NCBI GenBank assembly: GCA_945829425.1
Contig: CALZUQ010000013.1
Span: 1 to 55,226 of the forward strand
DNA from: an uncultured bacterium
GTDB taxonomy: Bacteria; Bacteroidota; Bacteroidia; Bacteroidales; Bacteroidaceae
Direction: 5' to 3'
DNA length: 55,226 bases
A program made the position numbers and the translations under genes. The notes beneath the pieces were generated by a model that was given only the letters and a program-made list of their open reading frames with translations, was not told the origin of the DNA and did no database searches. Below are positions 1-6,973 of the stretch, in pieces (position 1 is the first letter of the stretch; every line of letters begins with the position of its first letter).

Positions 1-325
1 ACCTCAAGGCCGTTAACGGCTGCACAATATGTTTTTACGAGCATAAGATAATTTTCTGTTAAAAGGGGGTTATATTAATTGCCACCGTTAAAAGTATAGT
101 ATTTATAGGTTGACGTTTCTATATATCAGTAAGATTTCATATATTCAATGGGGGCTACTTTGCCCTTTGTTCACATCTCGGAAGCATGGAGTCTTGCCGA
201 TGCTGCGAAAGAGGTTATACATGACAGAGCCGCAGGCATCACCTTTTTTTCCGTTCACTTCGGCGTTTTTCAGCAAGTGACGGTGTGTTATTACTGCTCA
301 ATCCGTTGAAAGAGTAGCCTACGGC
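1..325. other. Upstream edge region, no gene recognised
   Basis: No convincing gene is visible here. A 53-codon plus-strand reading frame begins with the ATG at 148 and ends near 309, but its product matches nothing I recognise and it has no clear promoter. The stretch holds the downstream flank of the minus-strand lipoprotein gene that follows. Confidence 0.4.
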
Positions 326-1315
326 TTACAGCTTCTCCTTAAGATATTCATAGAGGGGTTCCCCATAAAGCGAGCGTTCTTTTATCACCCCGTCTTCCAC
401 GATTATCACGACACCCGTCTGGTATATTCCCAAAGCAGCAGCTACGGGCGACTCCGTCATCTTGCCGTCAAAGAGTATTATGCTCTCCAAATCATCATAA
501 GCGAAACAGTTCTTGCTTTGCGTCTTGTTGATGTCGAAAGAGAGAGCCACAAGCTTCCACGCTTTGCCTGTATCGCGCCGTATGCCGTTAATACGCCGTA
601 TCTGGTTAGTGCTTTCAAAATCCCACGAAGCAAAGCTTGCTATGAAACATATACCTTTCGACAAGTCAGACTGTGTTACGCTCTTTCCGTCAATGTCTGT
701 TGCATTGAATGCAGGTAGTTTCCTCTTTACACCCACCTTTGCCATGTCTCTCACCTGGTTGAGGAGTATGGTAAGCGATGCCTCGTCAGGATTTTTCTCC
801 ACGAGGAGTTTCAGAAGTTCCAGTGCCTTATCATAGTCAGCCTTCTGTCCAAGGAAATAGCGTCTGATGAGATATTTGCCAAACTCTGGCAGAGGATGTT
901 TCTCTATCACCTCACTTATCTCTTTTTGTGGAGAGAGGTCTTTAGACATATCCTTCATTTTCTCCCTAAGGGTATTCATGACCTTGTTCTCTTCCCCACC
1001 CTTCACCTTTATGTCCTTCATGCTGTGTGCATCGCCTTCAACAGAGTATTTCTCTCCCGGAGCCACGAAGACGGGGACTTCCAGGCCTCCCGGCATCATT
1101 ATCACTATCACCCCTTTGTGGCTGCATTCTGCCTCATAGGAGAAGCGTCCTCCGGCAAGTGTTATAGTGTCAACGTCTGCTATCGCCCCGTCAGGGCTAT
1201 AAACCAAAAACTCACCTTGGTTCAGGTTCAGCAGCTTGCCGTCAAGCCTGAAATGCTTGCCGTCGGGTCCGCAAGAAACCAAAACCAAGGTGAGAAGTAT
1301 AAGTAAGTTCCTCAT
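326..1315 (-). CDS. Lipoprotein with DUF4369-like and thioredoxin-like domains, no CxxC
   Basis: The 329-residue product starts at the ATG at 1315 because this places a lipoprotein signal (MRNLLILLTLVLVSC) at the N-terminus; a longer in-frame start at 1402 would bury that signal and run into a hairpin. Residues about 20-110 resemble the DUF4369 domain that precedes thioredoxin-like domains in Bacteroidetes. The C-terminal part, from about KLPAFNATDIDGKSV, has the layout of an AhpC/TlpA-type thioredoxin fold. Where TlpA proteins carry WCxxC, this one reads FASWDFEST, so both redox cysteines are missing. It is probably a periplasm-facing lipoprotein with a degenerate, non-redox thioredoxin fold. 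The family role is inferred; the physiological function is unknown. Confidence 0.8.
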   Translation of the reverse strand: MRNLLILLTLVLVSCGPDGKHFRLDGKLLNLNQGEFLVYSPDGAIADVDTITLAGGRFSYEAECSHKGVIVIMMPGGLEVPVFVAPGEKYSVEGDAHSMKDIKVKGGEENKVMNTLREKMKDMSKDLSPQKEISEVIEKHPLPEFGKYLIRRYFLGQKADYDKALELLKLLVEKNPDEASLTILLNQVRDMAKVGVKRKLPAFNATDIDGKSVTQSDLSKGICFIASFASWDFESTNQIRRINGIRRDTGKAWKLVALSFDINKTQSKNCFAYDDLESIILFDGKMTESPVAAALGIYQTGVVIIVEDGVIKERSLYGEPLYEYLKEKL

Positions 1316-1367
1316 TCCTTGAGTTTTTACGGTATGAAGAAATCTCCATGCCTTATTAACGAATGAA

Positions 1368-1406
1368 TGTTGTGTTGTCTGAGGAATTGGTTCAGACAAC
1401 ACAACA
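1368..1406 (-). terminator. Hairpin between two lipoprotein genes
   Basis: A perfect 15-bp inverted repeat (TGTTGTGTTGTCTGA and its complement) with a 9-nt loop follows the stop of the minus-strand TPR lipoprotein gene. There is no long T-run on that strand, so it may be a weak terminator or a processing or stability hairpin. It supports separating this gene from the DUF4369 gene downstream. Confidence 0.5.
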
Positions 1407-1428
1407 TATATACATTTTTTAGAGAATA

Positions 1429-3102
1429 TTATTTTACATTGCTGAACTCAAGGTCGTTCTCTGCATAGAAAGCGAGCTTGCCGTCCTTTGCAATAGCATC
1501 CTTGAGATATGTGTTTGCAGCGTAGGCGTTTCCTTGACGTGCGCTGAGAATGGCGCGGAGATAGTCCGTCATGCCGTCACCGTTGTTGCCAATCTGCTTG
1601 AATGTGCTGAGTGCTCCCTCATAGTCCTTGCTGAGGAGCTGTGCCAAAGCTGCAACGTTGTTGCTCTGACCCTTGAGGTTGTCTGCTGCTGCAGCATAGT
1701 CACCCTTTGCTATATTGTATGTGCCGAGAGCGAACTTATAGTCGTTGGCGTCGATAGCCTGTGAGATGAGTTCCTGGGCCTTTGCGAGGTTTCCGCCCTT
1801 GAGAGCTACGAGAGCGAGGTTTGCCTTTGCCTCTGCAGCATTAGGATTAACCTTAAGTGCTTTCTCAAGATATTCTGTAGCTGTCTGTGTGTCGCCTTTC
1901 TTGAGTGCCTGAACAGCTACGTTGTTATATCCACGGTAGTCGTTAGGATAAACCTTCACTGCAGTCTTGTAAACGTCCTCAGCGTCAGCACCCTTGAGTG
2001 TTGCAGCATAGAGTATCTCGTCAATAGAAAGCTCTTTGGCGTTGTCTTTATACTGCTGCTGTATCTGCTCGTCGCTGCGTCCTACAGTCTCATAGTTTAT
2101 GATGAGACGTGAACGGCGAAGCTCAGGAAGTATTGTCTCTGCAAGTTCACGGAAGCCTGCGCTCATATTCTTGATTTGCTGTTCGCGCTCCTCTGGATCC
2201 TGATACATTGAGAGAACACGGAGTATAACGTCCTTGTCCTGTATGTTGCTTGCTGCCACGAGCTGCTGGAAGCCCTCCCAGTCCTGAGCGGTGTACTGTC
2301 CTGCTATTGTTGCCTCAGCCTTGATTTTCTTCAGCTGCTCTCTGACATATTTCTCTGTCACGTCCTGACGTTTTGAAGCCAGCTTGTCGTTGAACTTCTC
2401 GCCACCGTCAGGAGAAGCGTATGCCTTAACCTCGATGTTTGAGAGGATGTATGCCTCTTTCTCGTTGTTTATAGTACGCAGCATCTCTACGAACTGCTGC
2501 ACGCTGTTGTTCTTCAGCTCACCCTGACGCAGCTGTGCCTGATTGATGAGGAACTTGATGTTTGCCGACTGACGTGCCTGGCGCACTCTCTGGAATGTGT
2601 CAGGAGCGATACATCCGCCTTTCTGCTCCATAGCCATGCGGTAAAGCTCAGATGTAGCTATGACACCCGTCGCTACCTTTACTGCCGGCACCTCTACCTG
2701 CTTCTTGCCCACATAAGCGTCAAATGTGAGGTACAAGTCGCTCTTATGGTATGTGTCTGTATATGGGAACTCAGCCTTCATGGCATAGTTTCCACCAAGA
2801 CGGTAGCTTATGGTCTGGTTGTTTGCCATAACCTTCTCTCCCTGGAATGTAGCAGGAACGCCACGGAGTACTGAGCCGTCAGCAGCGCGCAGCTCAGGTG
2901 TTACGGTAACCATAGCCTTTTTCTTCATGTATTTCTCAGGGAAATTGCCGTTGATGGTAACAGGCACGTAACCGCCCTGAGTCTCCATAGGATTTGGAAC
3001 AACATTAAAATTGTCTGCTGACAAAGCACCAAGCTTGCCTGAGCAAGACGTCATCGCAAGGACTGCTGTCGCTGCGATAGGAAGAACAATTTTCTTTAGC
3101 AT
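1429..3102 (-). CDS. Lipoprotein with OmpA-like and TPR domains
   Basis: The 557-residue product starts at the ATG at 3102, giving the lipoprotein signal MLKKIVLPIAATAVLAMTSC. A longer in-frame start would read through tRNA-Leu and is rejected. The middle contains an OmpA-like segment (SNIEVKAYASPDGGEKFNDK, then LASKRQDVTEKYV), the usual peptidoglycan-associating fold. From about residue 370 there are tetratricopeptide repeats (for example YPNDYRGYNNVAVQALKKGD and NPNAAEAKANLALVALKGGN). This combination is common in Bacteroidales outer-membrane lipoproteins with a probable envelope-organising role. The gene begins 37 bp after the end of tRNA-Leu on the same strand, with no separate promoter seen, so the two are probably cotranscribed. 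Confidence 0.85.
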   Translation of the reverse strand: MLKKIVLPIAATAVLAMTSCSGKLGALSADNFNVVPNPMETQGGYVPVTINGNFPEKYMKKKAMVTVTPELRAADGSVLRGVPATFQGEKVMANNQTISYRLGGNYAMKAEFPYTDTYHKSDLYLTFDAYVGKKQVEVPAVKVATGVIATSELYRMAMEQKGGCIAPDTFQRVRQARQSANIKFLINQAQLRQGELKNNSVQQFVEMLRTINNEKEAYILSNIEVKAYASPDGGEKFNDKLASKRQDVTEKYVREQLKKIKAEATIAGQYTAQDWEGFQQLVAASNIQDKDVILRVLSMYQDPEEREQQIKNMSAGFRELAETILPELRRSRLIINYETVGRSDEQIQQQYKDNAKELSIDEILYAATLKGADAEDVYKTAVKVYPNDYRGYNNVAVQALKKGDTQTATEYLEKALKVNPNAAEAKANLALVALKGGNLAKAQELISQAIDANDYKFALGTYNIAKGDYAAAADNLKGQSNNVAALAQLLSKDYEGALSTFKQIGNNGDGMTDYLRAILSARQGNAYAANTYLKDAIAKDGKLAFYAENDLEFSNVK

Positions 3103-3139
3103 AAAAAACGTGTGTTTATAGATATATCCATATAAAGTG

Positions 3140-3224
3140 TACCGCGAGCGGGACTCGAACCCGCACGGCCGTTTCGGGCCAGGAGATTTTAAGTCTCCAG
3201 TGTCTACCATTCCACCATCGCGGC
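3140..3224 (-). tRNA. tRNA-Leu (anticodon UAA)
   Basis: The 85-nt minus-strand sequence folds as a class II tRNA with a long variable arm. The anticodon loop reads CTTAAAA inside the stem GGAGA/TCTCC, giving anticodon TAA. The T arm is GCGGG-TTCGAGT-CCCGC. The acceptor stem is GCCGCGA/TCGCGGT with discriminator A. CCA is not encoded. Confidence 0.95.
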
Positions 3225-3248
3225 ACAATGTTTCTTCAAAAAACAATG

Positions 3249-3256
3249 CAAAGTTA
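3249..3256 (-). promoter_or_regulatory. -7 box for tRNA-Leu and TPR lipoprotein
   Basis: TAACTTTG on the minus strand fits the Bacteroidetes TAnnTTTG box and lies about 25 bp before the tRNA 5' end. No second box is seen before the lipoprotein gene. The -33 element is not clear. Confidence 0.6.
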
Positions 3257-3356
3257 CACCTTTTTATTCTTTTATGCCCATACTTGCAAGTTTATGACTT
3301 GTTTCTTAACTTTTTTTAGAACATGAAAATACATTTTTCTTTCTGCCACAGCTTAT

Positions 3357-4004
3357 TCACATTGATACAGCAGCCCACAGTGTCATAGCGAGAAACGACA
3401 AGACAAAGAGCGACAGAGGTGCAGCAGCTTTCCGTAGCGGCTCACGTTGGGGGACGGCAGGTAATAGTTTTATCGATGCGCGTACATATATATAATATGA
3501 CAGCACAGCGCAACAGAAGCCTAGGGCTGCACCTGCCAGGAGGTCTGTAGGATAGTGAACGCCAAGATACATACGTGAATACACCTGCATGATAACCCAT
3601 GTGACCATCATGACATGGAACAGCCTGCCACGGAACCTGAGCAGCAGGAGGGTAAGAAGCCCTACAGTATTTGCAGCGTGGCAGGAAGGCATGCCGTAAG
3701 CCCCACCCCGGTATCCGTCAACGATATGTATCACTGCCGAGAGCGGGTTGTCAACATTCGAAGGTCTCAGGCGCGCCACTGCCGGACGTATCAAGCTTGC
3801 TCCTATCTGGTCGGCAAGCACCGTAGTGAGAGTCACGGCAAGGAGGAACAGCAAAGCGTCACGCCATGCCAAGGTCCTGAAAACAGCATACGCTATGGCA
3901 ATATACATTGGAATCCAAGCAAAGCGGTGGGTCATGACAGGCATAAAGGCGTCAAGGAAATCGTTATAGTGACCGTTGACCCATAAAAGTATCGTCTCGT
4001 CCAT
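3357..4004 (-). CDS. PAP2-family membrane phosphatase
   Basis: The 215-residue protein belongs to the type 2 phosphatidic acid phosphatase superfamily. The three signature motifs are visible: IRPAVARLRP (a KxxxxxxRP variant with R for K), PSCH (the PSGH motif with C for G) and SRMYLGVHYPTD (SRxxxxxHxxxD). About five hydrophobic segments alternate with these motifs, so it is an integral inner-membrane enzyme with the active site probably facing the periplasm. Substrates could be undecaprenyl pyrophosphate, phosphatidylglycerol phosphate or a lipid A phosphate; the sequence does not decide. It is divergent from metG. Confidence 0.85.
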   Translation of the reverse strand: MDETILLWVNGHYNDFLDAFMPVMTHRFAWIPMYIAIAYAVFRTLAWRDALLFLLAVTLTTVLADQIGASLIRPAVARLRPSNVDNPLSAVIHIVDGYRGGAYGMPSCHAANTVGLLTLLLLRFRGRLFHVMMVTWVIMQVYSRMYLGVHYPTDLLAGAALGFCCAVLSYYIYVRASIKLLPAVPQREPLRKAAAPLSLFVLSFLAMTLWAAVSM

Positions 4005-4166
4005 AGTGTTCTGTTTTTTTGGTTTTATGCGGGAGACTTTTCCTTCAATCCCAAGGGCAATAGGGAAATTGATTACAGCACCCGCCTATGTCTTCTCTAC
4101 ACCCCGGAAAAAGGCTTTTTAACCTTTTATGAGGTGCAGAAATCATAATAATATGCAATTTTTCTG

Positions 4167-4174
4167 CAAAAGTA
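4167..4174 (-). promoter_or_regulatory. -7 box for PAP2 phosphatase gene
   Basis: TACTTTTG on the minus strand, about 165 bp upstream of the PAP2 start codon, matches TAnnTTTG. It is back to back with the metG promoter box. Confidence 0.5.
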
Positions 4175-4218
4175 ATATTTTTTTTCAGTACAGATGCTTT
4201 ATTATAAAAAAAATATAC

Positions 4219-4226
4219 TAATTTTG
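4219..4226 (+). promoter_or_regulatory. -7 box for metG
   Basis: TAATTTTG matches the TAnnTTTG consensus and lies 34 bp before the metG start codon. It lies inside the in-frame extension that would start at 4194, which supports the start at 4260. Confidence 0.65.
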
Positions 4227-4259
4227 CACTCTGAAAATAAAAAACAAGGAAAACCAAGG

Positions 4260-6356
4260 ATGAAAGAATATAAGCGTACTACCGTTACCGCAGCATTGCC
4301 ATACGCAAACGGCGGTGTCCATATAGGACATCTTGCCGGGGTATATGTACCTGCTGACATATATGTGAGGTATCTCCGTCTGAAAAAGCAGGAGGTGATG
4401 TTTGTATGCGGTTCTGACGAGCACGGAGTGCCTGTAACCATCCGGGCCCGAAAGGAAGGCATCACGACCCAGGAGGTGGTAGACCGCTACCATAACATCA
4501 TAAAGCAGTCGTTCGCCGACTTTGGTATCTCCTTCGATATTTACAGCCGCACAACATCTGCTACCCACCACCGTTTTGCCGCAGATTTTTTCAGGAAGCT
4601 CTATGACGACGGAAAGATGCAGGAGATTGTTGAAGAACAATACTGCGATGAGGTGACAGGCGAATTTCTTACTGACAGGAATATCGTCGGCACATGTCCT
4701 CGATGCGGTGCTGAAGGTGCTTACGGCGACCAGTGCGAGAAATGTGGTGCCACGCTCTCTCCCGACGAGCTCATAAACCCTACAAACAAGAACAATCCCG
4801 GTCACGGACTCGTAAAACGCCCTACGAAGAACTGGTATCTGCCTCTCGGCGACTATCAGGACTGGCTGAAGGAATGGATACTTGAGAGCCATAAGGAATG
4901 GCGTTCAAACGTCTATGGACAGTGTAAGTCATGGCTGGACATGGACCTGCAGCCCCGCGCCATGACACGCGACCTTGAATGGGGCATCCCTGTGCCTGTT
5001 GAAGGAGCTGAAGGCAAGGTGCTATACGTATGGTTTGATGCTCCCATAGGATATATCTCGAACACCAAGGAACTCTGCGAGAGTGACCCGCAACGTTGGG
5101 GCACATGGCAGAAATGGTGGCAGGACGATGATACGCGCTTGGTACACTTCATAGGGAAAGACAATATCGTTTTCCATTGCATCATCTTCCCTGTCATGAT
5201 GAAGGCGCACGGAGGATATATCCTTCCGGACAACGTACCTGCAAACGAGTTCCTGAACCTTGAAAACGACAAGATCTCAACGTCACGCAACTGGGCGGTA
5301 TGGCTTCATGAATATCTTACAGACATGCCTGGAAAACAGGATGTGCTGCGTTACGTGCTGACAGCCAATGCACCTGAGACGAAGGACAACAACTTCACCT
5401 GGAAAGACTTTCAGGAGCGCAACAACTCTGAGCTCGTAGCGATATACGGTAATTTCGTAAACAGAGCACTTCAGCTGACAAAGAAATACTTCGCAGGGAT
5501 AGTGCCTCCATGCAACACCCTTCTCGATACTGACAATCAGGCAATAGCAGAGTTCAAGGATGTAAAGGAAAATGTCGAGACCCTGCTCGAACAGTTCAAG
5601 TTCAGAGAAGCACAGAAGGAGGCTATGAACCTTGCACGTATAGGAAACAGGTATATCACCGAGTGTGAGCCATGGAAAGTGGCTAAAGACATGAACAGCA
5701 GCGACGAAAGCGTGGCTGTGGCTGCAAGACAGCGAGTAGAGACGATACTGCATGTCTGCCTACAGCTGACAGCGAACCTCGCCATAGCCTTCGAACCATT
5801 CCTGCCGTTCAGCAGCCGACGTCTGCGCGAGATGCTCAACATGGACTCCTTTGAATGGGAAGACCTTGGAAGCATGACAATATTGCCTGTTGGCAAGCAG
5901 CTCTCTGAGCCTTCACTTCTCTTCGAGAAAATTGACGACGACGTTATAAATCTCCAACTACAGAAGCTGGAAGAGACGAAGAAAGCCAACGACGCGGCAT
6001 CCTTCACTCCGCCAGCCATAAAGGAGAACGTTGACTTCGAGACATTTGAGAAGCTGGACATCCGCGTAGGTCTCGTGACATCGTGTGAGAAGGTTAAGAA
6101 GTCAAAGAAACTCCTGAAGTTCCATATCGACGACGGCACACAGGAGGGACGCACCATACTCTCCGGCATTGCAGCATATTATGACGACCCTTCGGTTCTC
6201 GTAGGAAAGCAGGTGCTCTTCGTAGCCAATTTCGCACCACGAAAGATGATGGGCGAAGAGAGTCAGGGCATGATACTCTCTGCCGTGAATTTCGATGGCA
6301 CACTCTCTGTCACCACAACATCCGCTGAGGTCAAGCCGGGATGTCAAGTGGGATAA
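4260..6356 (+). CDS. metG: Methionyl-tRNA synthetase
   Basis: This 698-residue class I aminoacyl-tRNA synthetase charges tRNA-Met in the cytoplasm. The HIGH motif is at residues 21-24 after [10 protein letters not shown] zinc-binding knuckle with four cysteines ([18 protein letters not shown]) lies near residues 146-163. The KMSKS equivalent is KISTS near residue 338. The last ~100 residues (from [20 protein letters not shown]) form the C-terminal OB-fold tRNA-binding and dimerisation domain seen in long MetG forms. The start at 4260 is chosen because the protein then begins [18 protein letters not shown] as in the family, and because the promoter box lies upstream of it. Confidence 0.97.
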   Translation: MKEYKRTTVTAALPYANGGVHIGHLAGVYVPADIYVRYLRLKKQEVMFVCGSDEHGVPVTIRARKEGITTQEVVDRYHNIIKQSFADFGISFDIYSRTTSATHHRFAADFFRKLYDDGKMQEIVEEQYCDEVTGEFLTDRNIVGTCPRCGAEGAYGDQCEKCGATLSPDELINPTNKNNPGHGLVKRPTKNWYLPLGDYQDWLKEWILESHKEWRSNVYGQCKSWLDMDLQPRAMTRDLEWGIPVPVEGAEGKVLYVWFDAPIGYISNTKELCESDPQRWGTWQKWWQDDDTRLVHFIGKDNIVFHCIIFPVMMKAHGGYILPDNVPANEFLNLENDKISTSRNWAVWLHEYLTDMPGKQDVLRYVLTANAPETKDNNFTWKDFQERNNSELVAIYGNFVNRALQLTKKYFAGIVPPCNTLLDTDNQAIAEFKDVKENVETLLEQFKFREAQKEAMNLARIGNRYITECEPWKVAKDMNSSDESVAVAARQRVETILHVCLQLTANLAIAFEPFLPFSSRRLREMLNMDSFEWEDLGSMTILPVGKQLSEPSLLFEKIDDDVINLQLQKLEETKKANDAASFTPPAIKENVDFETFEKLDIRVGLVTSCEKVKKSKKLLKFHIDDGTQEGRTILSGIAAYYDDPSVLVGKQVLFVANFAPRKMMGEESQGMILSAVNFDGTLSVTTTSAEVKPGCQVG

Positions 6357-6357
6357 A

Positions 6358-6556
6358 TATAGGTGGGTTCTATTAATTCGCTTTGACATATTTCCGATTT
6401 ATCTCTGAGAGCAGAGTGTCTGTTTACGAGGGAGCGATGCGGGCATCGTGACTGAGAAAACTGGAAGTATGCGCCAGAGAGAAACGGAAAGATGACAAAA
6501 CGTCAACCCATAATAACTGAATTATTGACGGTGGGAATTAATAGAACCCACCTATA
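6358..6556. repeat. Foldback element copy 1 (19-bp inverted ends, 193-bp core)
   Basis: The core 6361-6553 begins AGGTGGGTTCTATTAATTC and ends with its exact reverse complement. Three more flanking bases (TAT/ATA) also pair. Inside, TTTCCG/CGGAAA, TCTCT/AGAGA and CGATGC/GCATCG pair in nested order, so the whole unit can form one long rod. A second copy is at 50457-50650 with about ten differences in its first 155 bases and a more diverged stretch before the right end. It contains no open reading frame of note. It lies between metG and tRNA-Arg. It could be a MITE-like mobile repeat or a structured RNA element. Confidence 0.85.
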
Positions 6557-6574
6557 ATACGATATTTTTACGAG

Positions 6575-6646
6575 GCTCTGATAGTTCAATGGATAGAACA
6601 ACTCTCTCCTAAAGAGTAGATCCGGGTTCGATTCCCGGTCGGAGTA
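6575..6646 (+). tRNA. tRNA-Arg (anticodon CCU)
   Basis: A 72-nt cloverleaf: acceptor GCTCTGA/TCGGAGT, D stem GTTC/GAAC, anticodon stem ACTCT/AGAGT with loop CTCCTAA (anticodon CCT), and T arm CCGGG-TTCGATT-CCCGG. The discriminator is A and CCA is not encoded. A strong terminator follows 27 bp later. Confidence 0.95.
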
Positions 6647-6672
6647 CTCTCGAAATAATGACACAGCAAAAG

Positions 6673-6725
6673 AAAGCATGAATGGCAAGGTAGAAAACTT
6701 CTCTTTGCCATTCATGCTTTTTTCT
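6673..6725 (+). terminator. Rho-independent terminator after tRNA-Arg
   Basis: AAAGCATGAATGGCAA (6673-6688) pairs perfectly with 6705-6720, giving a 16-bp stem with a 16-nt loop, followed by TTTCT. It is the expected end of the tRNA-Arg transcript. Confidence 0.8.
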
Positions 6726-6733
6726 ATTATCCT

Positions 6734-6817
6734 ATTCAACTTTCGCTTATTGCCGGTAAACAATAGTTCGGGGCGTGCCTTCTGCCATTCTTTAGAGGCA
6801 ACAAGCGAAAGTTGAAT
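6734..6817. repeat. Hairpin-forming dispersed repeat (TAAACAAT family, copy A)
   Basis: ATTCAACTTTCGCTT at the left end pairs with AAGCGAAAGTTGAAT at the right end, extended by TTGCC/GGCAA. The left half (6735-6779) contains GCCGGTAAACAATAGTTC and is shared with four other intergenic loci at 12737, 48125, 48324 and 50256. Confidence 0.7.
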
Positions 6818-6910
6818 TATTCTATTATCTTTATTCAGGAAAGAAATGGTGCCATATTACGACTTTTTCTTGGCTTTACCGTAATTATATATCTGGCGAA
6901 AGAGGTCAAC

Positions 6911-6961
6911 TCATTTCTCTAAGCCCATTCCTCTAAACTCATTGCTCTAAGCTCATTGCTC
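6911..6961. repeat. 14-bp tandem repeat, about 3.5 units
   Basis: Units TCATTTCTCTAAGC, CCATTCCTCTAAAC and TCATTGCTCTAAGC, plus a partial fourth unit, lie just downstream of the pectate lyase stop codon. They are intergenic and of unknown role. Confidence 0.75.
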
Positions 6962-6973
6962 ATTTCCACATGC

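Noticed and set aside
148..309. 53-codon plus-strand frame at the window start
   Set aside because: No homology recognised and no promoter box; could be chance in a short gap.
6358..6556. Insertion sequence with transposase
   Set aside because: The element has inverted ends but no reading frame long enough for a transposase, so only a non-autonomous repeat can be claimed.
6858..6911. Short minus-strand frame ending QIYNYGKAKKKS-stop
   Set aside because: Only about 17 codons between stops; too short to call a gene remnant without a homologue.
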